Below are positions 44,545 through 54,029 of a stretch of 61,476 nt of DNA, piece after piece. The notes under the pieces were generated by a model. The model was given only the letters and a program-made list of their open reading frames with translations. It made no database searches and was not told where the DNA came from. The translations under genes and the position numbers were made by a program. Source of the DNA: Ferrithrix thermotolerans DSM 19514 (lineage in GTDB: Bacteria; Actinomycetota; Acidimicrobiia; Acidimicrobiales; Acidimicrobiaceae); contig NZ_FQUL01000012.1 in NCBI RefSeq assembly GCF_900128965.1, positions 1 to 61,476 of the forward strand, given 5' to 3'. Each line of letters begins with the position of its first letter. Position 1 is the stretch's first letter.

Positions 44545-45567
44545 GTGACCACCCTTGACTTTGACAGAGTCGCTATCTGGATCGAAAGAGTCCAGGACCT
44601 TTACCTACCTCCATACACCTTTGAACTAGTAGCCGGAGGAAGGTCGAATTTAACCTATGTTGTAACCGACAAAGATCAAAGACGATTCATCTTACGCCAC
44701 CCTCCGCTTTCTCACGTTCTCCCCACTGCGCACGACATGGAGCGTGAGTACAAGATCATCTCCGCTCTCTACCATTCGAAAGTTCCGGTACCTAAGCCGA
44801 TCTCACTATGCAAAGACACGAGCGTCACAGATAGACCCTTTTATATCATGGAGTTTGTCGAAGGCAGGATTTTGAGACAGCCCTCAGAGGCAGAGAACCT
44901 ATCGGTGTCGATGAGAAGTCACATATCAGAGTCGCTCGTAAAGACACTGGTTGACCTGCACCTACTAGATGTCAAACAGGTTCACCTGCAAGATCTTGGC
45001 AAGACTGAAGGGTATCTGGAACGCCAACTAAGACGCTGGAGTCACCAGTTTAATAACTCCGCAGCTGAGGTAGGGTTGAACTACCCGATCATAGATATGG
45101 CACATAAGAGACTCGTCGCTTTGACTCCACCCCAGCGATACAGCGGGATAGTACATGGCGACTACAGGCTCGACAACACAGTAATTGGAGATGATGCGCA
45201 GGTAGCTGCAGTGCTGGACTGGGAGATATGCACACTAGGGGACACGTTGGCCGATCTAGGGATGCTCGTTGTCTACTGGAGCGAGGCTGAAGATGAGGTA
45301 ACACTTCTAGCATCAACAACGTCTTTGCCGGGATTCTACAGCCGCTCCCAGGTCATCGATAGGTACGTGAACCTATCCGGTAGAGATCTAAGCGATCTCC
45401 CATACTACGTCTCATTCTCCTACTGGAAGCTTGCCTGCATCCTTGCCGGGGTGTACGCCCGCTACATGCAGGGCGCCCGAGCTGGAGACCCAAGCGACGT
45501 AACTCAATATAAAGCACAGATCTCTTATCTAGGAGAGATGTCGCTATCTCGTCTCGAGGATCTCTAG
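44545..45567 (+). CDS. Phosphotransferase, ACAD10/11- or APH-like kinase fold
   Basis: The 340-residue protein has a kinase-like ATP lobe (FELVAGGRSNLTYVVTDKDQRRFILRHPP split by strand breaks), HGDYRLDN as catalytic loop and VLDWEICTLGDTLADLG as the DFG-equivalent. This subtype is found with acyl-CoA dehydrogenases, where it phosphorylates 4-hydroxyacyl-CoAs. No such partner is here, so substrate is unknown. It starts at GTG 44545. The 263 bp upstream show no other gene. Confidence 0.8.
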   Translation: MTTLDFDRVAIWIERVQDLYLPPYTFELVAGGRSNLTYVVTDKDQRRFILRHPPLSHVLPTAHDMEREYKIISALYHSKVPVPKPISLCKDTSVTDRPFYIMEFVEGRILRQPSEAENLSVSMRSHISESLVKTLVDLHLLDVKQVHLQDLGKTEGYLERQLRRWSHQFNNSAAEVGLNYPIIDMAHKRLVALTPPQRYSGIVHGDYRLDNTVIGDDAQVAAVLDWEICTLGDTLADLGMLVVYWSEAEDEVTLLASTTSLPGFYSRSQVIDRYVNLSGRDLSDLPYYVSFSYWKLACILAGVYARYMQGARAGDPSDVTQYKAQISYLGEMSLSRLEDL

Positions 45568-45586
45568 GACCTAGCCTCGATGAGCA

Positions 45587-48058
45587 CTACACAACGATAT
45601 TGAGAAGTCTTGGGAGCTTGGCTATAACCTTTGAAGGTGCTTTATCTCTAATCACAGCTCGCACCTTAGGAGACGCCAGCGCAAGTTCGAGAGCGTCCTC
45701 GTAGGAGATATCTGAAGGAACTGTAAGTTTATCTCTAAACTTTCCACCTACTTGGATGATGAGCGTGTCTTCAGAGGAGACCAAAAAGGCTGGATCGGCC
45801 TTAGGCCACCCAGTCTTGAAAACCGATCCACCATGTAGACGCTCCCAGACCTCAGACGTCATATGCGGAGCCATCGGAGCCAGCATTTTAATTAGTGAAT
45901 CGACGGCCTCATCGAAGACCTCCTTTGAGACACCTTCAGCGCTTTTACGATATATTGTGTTGGTTAGCTCCATCAGGGCCGCCACAGCGGTGTTGTACGA
46001 CCATCTTTCGTAGTCCGACGTCACCTTGTCGATCGTTTTGTTTACAATCGCCCGAACCTCAAGGTCCGAGTCTGTAGGCTTGCGATCCACAGTAGAGATC
46101 GTTACCCCAGGGAAGCTCTCGGCTTGACCAAGTGCTAGTCTCCACACACGCTGCAAGAAACGGTGACATCCTTCGATAATCGTATCGGTTTGGTCGGTCC
46201 AGTCAAAGCTATCCCCAGGGGGTCCGACAAAGAGGTGAAAAAGCCGCAAAGAATCGGCTCCAACGGTATCAAAGTACGAAAGCGGAGCAACAAGATTTCC
46301 CTTCGACTTTGACATCTTGCTTCCATTTAACCGCACCATGCCTTGCGTGAAGAGACGTTTGAAGGGTTCTCTAAGATCACTTGGCACAAGACCGATATCA
46401 GAGAGTGCCTTGGTGAAGAAACGGGCATAGAGAAGGTGCAAAATAGCGTGCTCAATGCCACCGATGTACTGATCTACGGGCATCCACTTTGCGATTACAT
46501 CTTTGTCGAATGGTTTGTCTTCGGCGAATGGATCTGCAAAACGCAGATAGTACCAAGACGAGTCGACAAAGGTGTCCATGGTATCTGTCTCGCGCTCCGC
46601 TGGACCTCCGCACTTTGGACAGTTGGCCTTTTTGAACTCCGGATGTCTAGATAGGGGTGACTCGCCAGTAGGCAAAAACTCTACGTCATCTGGAGCGATG
46701 ACTGGAAGTTCCTCAAACGGAACGGGGACGTATCCGCAGGTCTTACACTTCACGATCGGGATAGGGCATCCCCAGTACCTCTGTCGTGAGACGAGCCAAT
46801 CCCTCAGGCGATAGTTAACCTTCGACTTACCGATTCCGTTCTCTTCAAGCCACCTTATCGCCCTGTCTTTAGCCTCCGATACTGAAAGACCATTCAGCCA
46901 CTCGCTGTTGATCTTTTCACCTTCACCGGCATAAGCCTCTCCGTCAAAGTTCGTAGGAGGCAACACCGTACGTATAACAGGAAGATCATAAACTTTAGCG
47001 AAGTCGTAGTCTCTTTGATCCTCTCCAGGAACACCCATAACAGCGCCGGTTCCATAGTGAGCAAGTACGTAGTCTGCAACGAACAACGGCACCTCTTTGC
47101 CGTTGAAAGGATTCACCACGTAGCTACCAGTTCTAACTCCCCTCTTTGACTTCGTCATATCGACAGAGAGTCTCTCTATCTCAGAACGCGACCTGACCTC
47201 GTCTAAAAACTCTTCCACCTCAACTTTGCACTCTTTTTTCACCAACCGCCAAAGATCTGGATGCTCAGGAGAGATAACCGCATACGTAATTCCAAATCCG
47301 GTATCAGGACGGGTGGTAAAGACTCTAACCGCCAGGTCATCACTGCCTACAACCTGAAGATCCAACTCCACGCCAACAGACTTACCGATCCAGTTGCGCT
47401 GCATCGTCTTTACCTGTTCAGGCCAGTCAAGATCCTCGATACCTTCCAGCAGCTCATCTGCGTATTCGGTAATTCTAAAGAACCACTGCTCTAGGTCCTT
47501 CTTGATTACTAAGTCGCCAGATCTCTCACAGGTGCCATCTGAAAGCACTTGCTCGTTGGCTAAGACGGTCTTACATCCCGGACACCAGTTGACCGGCGCC
47601 ATCGCCTTGTAAGCTAGCTTAGCCTCATAGAGCTTTATGAAGATGTACTGACTCCACTTCATGTAAGTGGGGTCGTGGCTCTTTAGCTCCCGCCTCCAGT
47701 CATAAACCGCTCCAAGACGTATCAATGAGTCTCGCAACTCCGAGATGCGTGCATCGGTAAAGGTCCGGGGATGGATGCCGGTCTTGATCGCTGCGTTCTC
47801 CGCTGGAAGCCCAAAGGAGTCGTAACCGAGAGCCGAAAGAACCGCTTCGCCATTCATCGCTCTATAGCGAACGTTTAGGTCACCAAAGGTGTAGTTACGT
47901 ACGTGTCCCTGATGAGCTGACCCCGATGGGTAAGGGTACATACACAACACATAGGACTTCTTGCGAGGATCATCCGAAGATACGTCGTACTCTCCGCTCT
48001 CCATCCAAATTCTTTGCCACTTGGGCTCAATCTCTCGTGGGTCAAAGGCTTCAGCCAT
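45587..48058 (-). CDS. leuS: Leucyl-tRNA synthetase
   Basis: Class I synthetase of 823 residues. The HIGH motif is HQGH in [25 protein letters not shown] is intact in [13 protein letters not shown]. The editing domain lies at ~220-400 ([24 protein letters not shown]). The C-terminal end is normal. No T-box or attenuator was recognised in the ~100 bp upstream, which contains a 6-bp hairpin (GACCGA/TCGGTC, 48121-48143) without a T-run. Confidence 0.97.
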   Translation of the reverse strand: MAEAFDPREIEPKWQRIWMESGEYDVSSDDPRKKSYVLCMYPYPSGSAHQGHVRNYTFGDLNVRYRAMNGEAVLSALGYDSFGLPAENAAIKTGIHPRTFTDARISELRDSLIRLGAVYDWRRELKSHDPTYMKWSQYIFIKLYEAKLAYKAMAPVNWCPGCKTVLANEQVLSDGTCERSGDLVIKKDLEQWFFRITEYADELLEGIEDLDWPEQVKTMQRNWIGKSVGVELDLQVVGSDDLAVRVFTTRPDTGFGITYAVISPEHPDLWRLVKKECKVEVEEFLDEVRSRSEIERLSVDMTKSKRGVRTGSYVVNPFNGKEVPLFVADYVLAHYGTGAVMGVPGEDQRDYDFAKVYDLPVIRTVLPPTNFDGEAYAGEGEKINSEWLNGLSVSEAKDRAIRWLEENGIGKSKVNYRLRDWLVSRQRYWGCPIPIVKCKTCGYVPVPFEELPVIAPDDVEFLPTGESPLSRHPEFKKANCPKCGGPAERETDTMDTFVDSSWYYLRFADPFAEDKPFDKDVIAKWMPVDQYIGGIEHAILHLLYARFFTKALSDIGLVPSDLREPFKRLFTQGMVRLNGSKMSKSKGNLVAPLSYFDTVGADSLRLFHLFVGPPGDSFDWTDQTDTIIEGCHRFLQRVWRLALGQAESFPGVTISTVDRKPTDSDLEVRAIVNKTIDKVTSDYERWSYNTAVAALMELTNTIYRKSAEGVSKEVFDEAVDSLIKMLAPMAPHMTSEVWERLHGGSVFKTGWPKADPAFLVSSEDTLIIQVGGKFRDKLTVPSDISYEDALELALASPKVRAVIRDKAPSKVIAKLPRLLNIVV

Positions 48059-48189
48059 AAGAAAACACTAGCGTCTAGGTGCACCTATGCCATTCATAAA
48101 CTTTTCTTTCAATAAAAGTTGACCGATCCCACTAAAGTCGGTCACCTCGCAGTCCGATTGTGACTTATTCACAACTGCGGGGAGAGACG

Positions 48190-49092
48190 GTGACACATAC
48201 AATCATCGACAATCAGATATCGTCCTACATCTATAACTACCTTGAAAAGCTTACAGATCCCGACTCCAAACAACTCCTTCAGTACTCGATCAACCTTCAC
48301 AGCGCCTGGACTTCGGTACTTGATAGGCTTGAGGTCAACGACGACGACTCGGTGTTGGACATAGGAACAGGACTCGGCCTTGTGCCGATCGACCTCGGCT
48401 CAAAGACTCTTGCCAAAGTCACGGGATGTGACATATCTCCTAAGTATGTATCTTTAGCGAAAGATCTGTTAGCACGAATCAGGGAGTCAGACATGATCTT
48501 GTCAAACGACTCAATCTCTTTTGATGTCGCTGACATAGAGTCTTTACCTTATGACTCCAACTCATTTTCGAAGGTGATAGTAAGGGAGGTATTTTCCTAC
48601 CTTCAAAACCCAGCTAAGGCCGCTAACGAGATAGCGCGGGTGACAAAGCTCGGCGGAAAGATCATCGTCGAAGACATAGATGACTCTTTGTACATCACCT
48701 ACCCGGAACCGTCACAGTCCTTCGAGCACCTGTTAGACATCGTTCGGAAGCTACAAAGTGACAAAGGAGGTGACCGGAAAGTCGGACGCAAACTCAGCAA
48801 CTACCTCGTAGACGCTGGGCTAAGCGTAACCAAGATCGAAGTTCTCACCGACAGCACACACCTGAACTCCGAACAGATCTGGGTCGAGAAAGAGTTCATT
48901 GCTAGGCAGCTCATAGCTGTGAAACCCGATGCTGTTACACGAGGAATCACCACCATCGACCAGTTCGATCGAGCCTTTAACTCTTGGCTAACAGAAGAGA
49001 TACGTCCGGGATTCCGTATGAACGCAAGAGTACTGGTTTGGGCCGAGAAGAAGATAGACGACTTCCAAAGAAAGGTCTTTTCAATCAGTTGA
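48190..49092 (+). CDS. SAM-dependent methyltransferase
   Basis: Rossmann-fold methyltransferase with motif I VLDIGTGLGLVPIDLGS, an acidic cofactor residue in VTGCDISPKYVSL, motif II SFDVADIESLPYDSNSF and motif III. The rest fits the small-molecule methyltransferase class. I chose GTG 48190, which has GGGGAG at five-base spacing; a frame from GTG 48160 is also open. The 3' end overlaps the convergent MarR gene by 8 bp. Substrate unknown. Confidence 0.82.
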   Translation: MTHTIIDNQISSYIYNYLEKLTDPDSKQLLQYSINLHSAWTSVLDRLEVNDDDSVLDIGTGLGLVPIDLGSKTLAKVTGCDISPKYVSLAKDLLARIRESDMILSNDSISFDVADIESLPYDSNSFSKVIVREVFSYLQNPAKAANEIARVTKLGGKIIVEDIDDSLYITYPEPSQSFEHLLDIVRKLQSDKGGDRKVGRKLSNYLVDAGLSVTKIEVLTDSTHLNSEQIWVEKEFIARQLIAVKPDAVTRGITTIDQFDRAFNSWLTEEIRPGFRMNARVLVWAEKKIDDFQRKVFSIS

Positions 49093-49576
49093 CGCTGTGT
49101 TCTAAGTGATTTGAATTCTCTAGGAACTGATCGACAGCCAACAAGTTAGCCTTGAGTGACTCGACTCTGTCACGTCCAATCACAGACTCTATCTCGTTCC
49201 ACACCTCGTGCGACATTGCGAATACTTTATCTGCGATCCTCTCCCCCTCCTCGGTCAAAGTAACGTCATAACGCCTGTTACTTGTCTCTCTCTTTTCGCA
49301 AAGACCCTTTTCCACTAAAGATTCAAGAGATCGATGAACTGCCATAGGGTCGGTCGCCAGATACCTGGCTCTCGCCCTGGCAGTCATCTTCGGCATCGAA
49401 GCAAGGTTGCGAATGAGCGCCGCCTCGACGGTGCTGAGGTTTAATTCAGCTACTTTTTGGGACCACTGCATCTTGAGCCTCCTAGTGACTTTGGAAAGCA
49501 AGAATCCAGCGTCATTAGTCAATTCGTTACTCGTCTGTCCTCCCACCTGTAGCCTCCTGAACGAAGATTGCGGCAA
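49085..49576 (-). CDS. MarR-family transcriptional regulator
   Basis: The 163-residue winged helix protein has STVEAALIRNLASMPKMTA, the recognition helix region DPMAVHRSLESLVEKGLCEK and the wing SNRRYDVTLTEEGERI. The annotated start lies inside the upstream gene and overlaps it by 50 bp; a shorter start near GTG 49545 or TTG 49520 is likely. It ends a three-gene operon (aldolase, AhpD-like, MarR) and probably controls it. Confidence 0.82.
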   Translation of the reverse strand: MPQSSFRRLQVGGQTSNELTNDAGFLLSKVTRRLKMQWSQKVAELNLSTVEAALIRNLASMPKMTARARARYLATDPMAVHRSLESLVEKGLCEKRETSNRRYDVTLTEEGERIADKVFAMSHEVWNEIESVIGRDRVESLKANLLAVDQFLENSNHLEHSVN

Positions 49577-49919
49577 CGATCTCCACGCCTTTGGAGAATC
49601 TAGGCATACCAGCAGTGATGAGCGTTGTCTCCAAAACCCCCATCATCTCCGCAGGTGTCGCTCCGGCCTTGACCGCTGCCTTCGCATGCATCTCAGCAGG
49701 TTCATAGGCCCCAAGTGCAAGCAACTGTCCGAAGTGAACCAGCTGTTGAATCTTTGTCGGCAGCGGATTCTCAGCTAGGAGTGTCTTGCGAAGACTCTCC
49801 ACTTCAAATATGCTTTCTAACCTATCGGCTAGTTTTGCCAGTTCAAACCGCTTTTGCACAGATTCTGGGAACTTTCCGAAGGTCGACTCGTAACGTTGTT
49901 TGATATCTTCGATACCCAT
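49527..49919 (-). CDS. Carboxymuconolactone decarboxylase/AhpD-like protein lacking both cysteines
   Basis: The 130-residue helical protein matches the CMD/AhpD fold in the segment LLALGAYEPAEMHAKAAVKA, then GATPAEMMGVLETTLI. The peroxidase CxxC of AhpD (in the usual ExxCxxCxxxH) is replaced by Tyr and Ala, and no other Cys is seen. A thiol peroxidase role is therefore unlikely, and a decarboxylase-like or non-catalytic role is more plausible. It starts 2 bp after the aldolase. Confidence 0.75.
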   Translation of the reverse strand: MGIEDIKQRYESTFGKFPESVQKRFELAKLADRLESIFEVESLRKTLLAENPLPTKIQQLVHFGQLLALGAYEPAEMHAKAAVKAGATPAEMMGVLETTLITAGMPRFSKGVEIVAAIFVQEATGGRTDE

Positions 49920-49921
49920 GT

Positions 49922-50587
49922 CTAGTGCCTCACCCTAGCCATAGACTCCCGTACCCTTTGTAGCGCACCTTCAGGAAAGTCAACGCCACCTCCAAGCGCT
50001 GCTGCTGCCAACTCAGCGGCTGCTGCCTCTTCTATTGCGAAGGCGATCGAAGCAGTTTCAGAGACGGAAGAACCGAACACCAACACTCCATGATTAGCCA
50101 ACAGAACTCCTTTGATTGTATTGTCGGCTTTGATCGCATCGACGATACCCTCAATCGACTCTTTAGATCCACGAGGACCCCACTTTGCAACAGGAACAGG
50201 CGATGCCTGCCCGAACCTGAGTAGCGCCTCGTACCTCGAAGGTATCTCTTTGTGAGCCAAAGCAAACGCTGTAGCATGTGGAGAGTGCGTATGAAGCACG
50301 CAGTTAGCTGTCTCAAGATTGCTGTAAACCGCTGCATGCATGGTTAGGATCTCAGCGTTCGTTGGTTCGACGGAACCTTCCAAGACCTCTGCATCGAGAT
50401 TCACCAACGCAAAAGAGTTCTCGTCTAAGTCCATAGCTCCTCCCTTAGTTCCAATAAGAAAGGTATCTAAAGACACTCTGGCGCTCAGATTGAGATGTTT
50501 TGACGGGGTAAGGATAGTTGAGTTTACAACTCGATCCCTAAGTCCTAGCAGTTCTCTTACAACTTCTTCGTTAGCCAACTGTACCAC
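49922..50587 (-). CDS. Class II aldolase/adducin-family protein
   Basis: The 221-residue protein has the zinc-binding HTHSPH motif (VLHTHSPHATAFALAH) and a third His in LLANHGVLVFG, with a catalytic-type Glu in PTNAEILTMHAAVY. The family includes fuculose-phosphate aldolase and related decarboxylases. It begins the operon with the AhpD-like and MarR genes. Substrate is unknown; a small hydroxylated acid or sugar phosphate is likely. Confidence 0.85.
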   Translation of the reverse strand: MVQLANEEVVRELLGLRDRVVNSTILTPSKHLNLSARVSLDTFLIGTKGGAMDLDENSFALVNLDAEVLEGSVEPTNAEILTMHAAVYSNLETANCVLHTHSPHATAFALAHKEIPSRYEALLRFGQASPVPVAKWGPRGSKESIEGIVDAIKADNTIKGVLLANHGVLVFGSSVSETASIAFAIEEAAAAELAAAALGGGVDFPEGALQRVRESMARVRH

Positions 50588-50735
50588 TCCTAATTTATAG
50601 ACAAATCTACATTTCTAAGATGTGTCAACCGCAACTAAAACAAGATATTCCCATCTCATGAAAATCAAAGTTTCATACTCCGAGCCAAGCCGAATCAAGG
50701 TTCTAAACAACTATGATGAATTGGCACAAACGTTT

Positions 50736-50813
50736 GGGGGTGTAGCTCAGCTGGTAGAGCGCTTGACTGGCAGTCAAGAGGTTTCGTGGGTTCGAGTCCC
50801 ATCACCTCCACCA
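50736..50813 (+). tRNA. tRNA-Ala(GGC)
   Basis: The cloverleaf has GGGGGTG paired to CACCTCC, D-stem GCTC/GAGC, anticodon stem CTTGA/TCAAG around CTGGCAG (anticodon GGC), T-arm GTGGG-TTCGAGT-CCCAT, and an encoded CCA. The variable loop is seven bases (AGGTTTC), two longer than usual, giving 78 nt. Its 3' end faces the accessory island. Confidence 0.9.
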
Positions 50814-51625
50814 CAAACCTATAGCTCATAGCTGTCATCTGATGGCCGGGTGCTCCGCTTCTCTTTGCTCCGGTTGCCTGCGTGGTTGCATATAGATTTA
50901 GATCTCCGATTAACCTCATCGTGACATCTGATGTCATGGTCCCCAAAACAATCTTCGGCTAAGTTTTGCCGCTTCTAAACGGCCCAGCCATCCCTTTACC
51001 GCTCGTGTGTCTCGGATAGCGGCGGATGAACGTCCCCTGCACAACTACACCGCAACAGGCAAGATTCACCAGTCGAGCGGCCACCCCCTGTGATCGGGTG
51101 TCCAAGCAGCCAATCTGGGCTGGTGTCCGATAGTGATTGTGGAGATGAACAACCGTCAGAACTCAACCAAAGTCCCTCCTTTCCCCAGTCTTCTAGCCCA
51201 TGCAGGTGAGCATTTCGCATGCCTACGGTAGGCATCTCTTTTTTTGACCCGTCCCTGTAAAAGACAGAACAAGATCCATCGAGGTACCTCAAGCTAAAGA
51301 CGGTGACGAATGTCGTCCACTCTGGCGGAAGTGACGTCGATTATCTGTTCTAAAGTGTAATGCCTCCTACCAAGGGAAATAGGCACGACACGACCTAAGC
51401 ATCCCACGATGCGAGGGTGATATCGGTCTCGTGGATCGTTGGGGCTAGGCGACCCTTTCTGCTACGTTGATCTCGAATCCAAGTGAAACTACTTCCAACG
51501 AACCACTTGGGAGACATCGAACGTTGGCATGGATCAAATACCCGTGCCTGCCGGTCAACGGTCCCCCTCAAATACAGTCACGGTCAATGTCGAGATGCAC
51601 GACTGTTTGTGCGGTAATAGACCCG
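50814..51625. other. Non-coding stretch between tRNA-Ala and the cupin/ABM pair
   Basis: About 810 bp with no supportable gene. A minus-strand frame at 50996-51292 (98 codons) is rich in Ser, Gly and Cys and looks like chance. One intrinsic terminator-like hairpin lies at 51219-51245. The base composition shifts to richer GC near the right end. Confidence 0.5.
51219..51245 (+). terminator. Intrinsic terminator
   Basis: ATGCCTA at 51219-51225 pairs with TAGGCAT at 51229-51235 across the loop CGG, followed by CTC and a run of seven T (51239-51245). It lies ~400 bp after tRNA-Ala, with no gene between them, so it may end a tRNA-containing transcript or be a relic. Confidence 0.6.
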
Positions 51626-52021
51626 TTATTGGCAGCGGCCATCTCCGTCCGTGGCATTCCTGGGGATAGCAGTACCCTGTTGGGCCGGAAACAGCGACGA
51701 GTTCATGGAGTAGTCCCGGTCGACCGTGGCAATTCGCACACGGTAGTCCTGGTACCAGATTTCGCGCCCCTTCCGCTGGGCAAGGCAATGGGCAGCCACT
51801 TCTTTCCATGCTTGTGCAGCCGCTTGGTCCACCCAGTAGGAGACCGTGATCCCAATGTCATCGCGAGCGGATTCCACACCCAAGAAGCCCGGCTGCTTCG
51901 ATGCCAACTCGTTCATCGACTCCGCCATGGCCACGTAGCCGTTATCCCCCTCGGTCCGTGTCGAAGTGAAGATGACCGCAACGTAAGGCGGCTCGGGAGT
52001 GTCTGCAAACGTCGTGGCCAA
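51626..52021 (-). CDS. Antibiotic biosynthesis monooxygenase (ABM)-domain protein
   Basis: An ABM-type ferredoxin-like fold begins at PEPPYVAVIFTSTRTEGDNG, then MAESMNELASKQPGFLGVES, ISYWVDQAAAQAWKEVAAH and DYRVRIATVDRDYS. The start is uncertain; I use TTG 52021, five bases after the cupin stop, although the frame is open to 52087. It is paired with a cupin gene. These small enzymes often work on quinones or haem-like substrates, but none can be named. Base composition is higher in GC than the chromosomal neighbours. Confidence 0.7.
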   Translation of the reverse strand: MATTFADTPEPPYVAVIFTSTRTEGDNGYVAMAESMNELASKQPGFLGVESARDDIGITVSYWVDQAAAQAWKEVAAHCLAQRKGREIWYQDYRVRIATVDRDYSMNSSLFPAQQGTAIPRNATDGDGRCQ

Positions 52022-52025
52022 GGCG

Positions 52026-52337
52026 CTACACGCTACCCTTACGCTCCACGACCAGGATCCGGGCTGCCGGGACGGGATGGGCGACATGCTGGTCGCCTTC
52101 CTCTGCTACGCACACCCGGCCGGGGGTCAGCCGCTCGACCCGCTCCTTGCCCTCGTCGCGGTAGTGCATGTCGACCGCACCCTCGAGGAACACGAACACT
52201 TCGCTGCCGTCGTTGACGTGCCAGCGGTAGGGCTGATCGGTCCAATGCACCCGGACGGTCACACCATCAATTTCGGCCAGGTCCAGCGCACCCCAGGCCT
52301 GATCTGCAACGAAATCGGTGGTATCGACGAAACGCAT
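52026..52337 (-). CDS. Single-domain cupin
   Basis: The 103-residue protein has cupin motif 1 around HWTDQPYRWHVNDGSEVFVFLEG (split) and motif 2 around PGRVCVAEEGDQHVAHPV. The metal-ligand His residues are in place (WHVNDGSE, QHVAHP). It lies just upstream of the ABM gene on the same strand. GC-rich relative to the rest of the island. Function unknown. Confidence 0.75.
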   Translation of the reverse strand: MRFVDTTDFVADQAWGALDLAEIDGVTVRVHWTDQPYRWHVNDGSEVFVFLEGAVDMHYRDEGKERVERLTPGRVCVAEEGDQHVAHPVPAARILVVERKGSV

Positions 52338-52697
52338 GCGACCATCCTAGTCCGAAGCCCCCCGCCGGTCTCGATTTATGCCCAAATTGCGCCTTGAGTG
52401 ACACTGAACGCCTCGATCGCTGTGATGAATGAGATCCTCGGTATCTGGCCTTTGGCTCATAGCCATTGCTAGCGCGTCGGTGGCTAGCCCACTCTTTGGG
52501 GAGTTGGCCACCTTCTGCCCGACGATATGGGTTTCACTCCGCCAAGGCTACCCTTGCATTAGTGAGCAAGCTTCTCGGACCGACTGACTTGAAGTTACCC
52601 CATGAAAGGGCGCGTTTATCCACATGAGTGTCAATAGAGACGTGTGTACTTGCGGATGTCGCAATGTCCAATGGGCGTGCTTTGAAAGGGAGCAGCA
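52338..52697. other. Region without a recognisable gene
   Basis: About 360 bp. A minus-strand frame at 52534-52728 is a shadow without codon structure. A ribosome-binding site for the following lipoprotein (GGGAG at ~52688) lies at the right end. Confidence 0.4.
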
Positions 52698-53316
52698 ATG
52701 AGTACGTCTCTATGGTTGGTTGGTGCAATCTTGCCGCTTGGCCTTTTAGGAGCCTGCGGCAGCACTTCGAGTGTTAGTAGTGGTACCCCACAGCCAAGTC
52801 AAACGAGTACTTCAAACTAAAGTTCCCAATCGAATTCCAGCAGCACGAGCACTCCAGCAAAGTCCAACGCGCCTTATGCCTTGGGCACCACAGTAAAGGT
52901 ACCGGAAACTTTTGACGGGGTTTCAAGCGTACAAGTTTCGGCTTGTTACCCCGGTGTAACTGACACGAGTAGCCTCGGTCTCACTCCTAGTTCTGGACAC
53001 GTCTGGGATGCAATAGTTGCAACTGAGTGTGCTGGTACAGGAGGATCTTCCACCGGCCGGAACCCTACTGACTTTTCAGTCATTCTGTCCAACGATTCAA
53101 CAGCGTCAGTGAGTTTTTCAGCAAGCTTGGCCCAGTTTGGTGGTCCATTAGCTCGGCGGGAGCTCGGCTGCGCTTGCGGCTGGCCAATGCAGTAAGGGCT
53201 GGGTTGTATTCTCGGTGCCCAACGGGACAACCCCACTCAAGGTTGAATTTAGCGGTACAAGTGCCAGCTCCAGTGCCTCTAATAGTGACGTCCGATGGGC
53301 AATCCCACAAGGTTGA
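52698..53316 (+). pseudogene. Lipoprotein with DUF4352-like domain, broken by a stop and a frameshift
   Basis: It starts at ATG 52698 with GGGAG five bases upstream. A signal peptide with lipobox is present (LPLGLLGACGSTSS), then a Ser/Thr-rich linker. An in-frame TAA sits at 52818-52820. The same frame then continues with an extracellular domain (TVKVPETFDGVSSVQVSACY, then DFSVILSNDSTASVSFSASL). Near 53140-53160 the frame shifts, and the third frame completes it: AALAAGQCSKGWVVFSVPNG to the stop at 53314-53316. Two lesions in an otherwise open gene mean a recent pseudogene. Confidence 0.8.
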
Positions 53317-53349
53317 AAATCACCTCTCTAACTTAATGCCTCTTGCTAG

Positions 53350-53674
53350 TTCTTTACTATTTTTCAACACAAACTCCTGTTGGGGGTCACGAGTCCAGGC
53401 GTATTCACGAATGTTGTGTACGAACCGACTTCAAAAACGTTATCGGAGCCAGTTTGGGTGGCGGTTGATAACCAGTTAACCATTCGGGTGTGATTCGTAC
53501 TTAGATGTCAGTAATCAAGTTAGCTGGAGTTTTGCCAAGGTCGTCGGAGCACCAAGGATTGTGCCGGCACCCATTGCTTTGGGTGCCGGCATTAACTCAA
53601 CTGATAGTCATGGCCTAGCTCTAGGCGGTGTAGGCGCATTGGCGTACCACGTCGGGAGTGGTGACCCCATATGA
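53350..53674 (+). pseudogene. Degraded secreted-protein fragment
   Basis: A plus-strand frame reads VTSPGVFTNVVYEPTSKTLS, then EPVWVAVDNQLTIRV and a stop. One frameshift later it continues DSYLDVSNQVSWSFAKVVGA, then LALGGVGALAYHVGSGDPI before a stop at 53672-53674. The composition suits an extracellular protein but I do not recognise a family. It may be the end of the same locus as the lipoprotein upstream. Confidence 0.4.
53563..53590. repeat. GC-rich inverted repeat
   Basis: GCCGGCACCC (53563-53572) pairs with GGGTGCCGGC (53581-53590) across eight bases. No T-run follows, and it lies in the degraded fragment's apparent frame. Confidence 0.5.
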
Positions 53675-54029
53675 TCCACCTCTAACGTGAGAGGATCGAC
53701 CATAACAGAGACAGAAAGCGTTTTTTAGAGTGAAAACCGATCCGACTTCAGAAGCGACCAGCTATGGCAGACACTAGACGTATGCCGGGCCATCTTGACG
53801 CTGGAGACCAACAGGTGTTGTCCAGTCCCGATGTAGTCAGAGCCTTGCTGCGATCTCCTTGGCTACAAATTCGTGTCATAGAAAATGTCGCAGAATTCTA
53901 AGCAACCACGACTGTTCTCGACAACTGCTGAACACAATACCCACTCTGAACAGCGCTGATGCAAACTCATGATCTTTATTTAAGAGCCCAAGAGCCAAAG
54001 TTGGAGCAAGAGGCCAAAGAGACCCTAGT

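Noticed and set aside
48059-48189. T-box or leader attenuator before leuS
   Set aside because: No specifier hairpin or T-box sequence is visible; only a short 6-bp stem without T-run.
51467-52216. 249-codon plus-strand frame
   Set aside because: It is the shadow of the cupin and ABM genes on the minus strand; its product is Arg/Pro-rich low complexity, while the minus-strand products match known folds.
53563-53590. GC-rich hairpin as intrinsic terminator
   Set aside because: No T-run follows and it lies in an apparent coding remnant.
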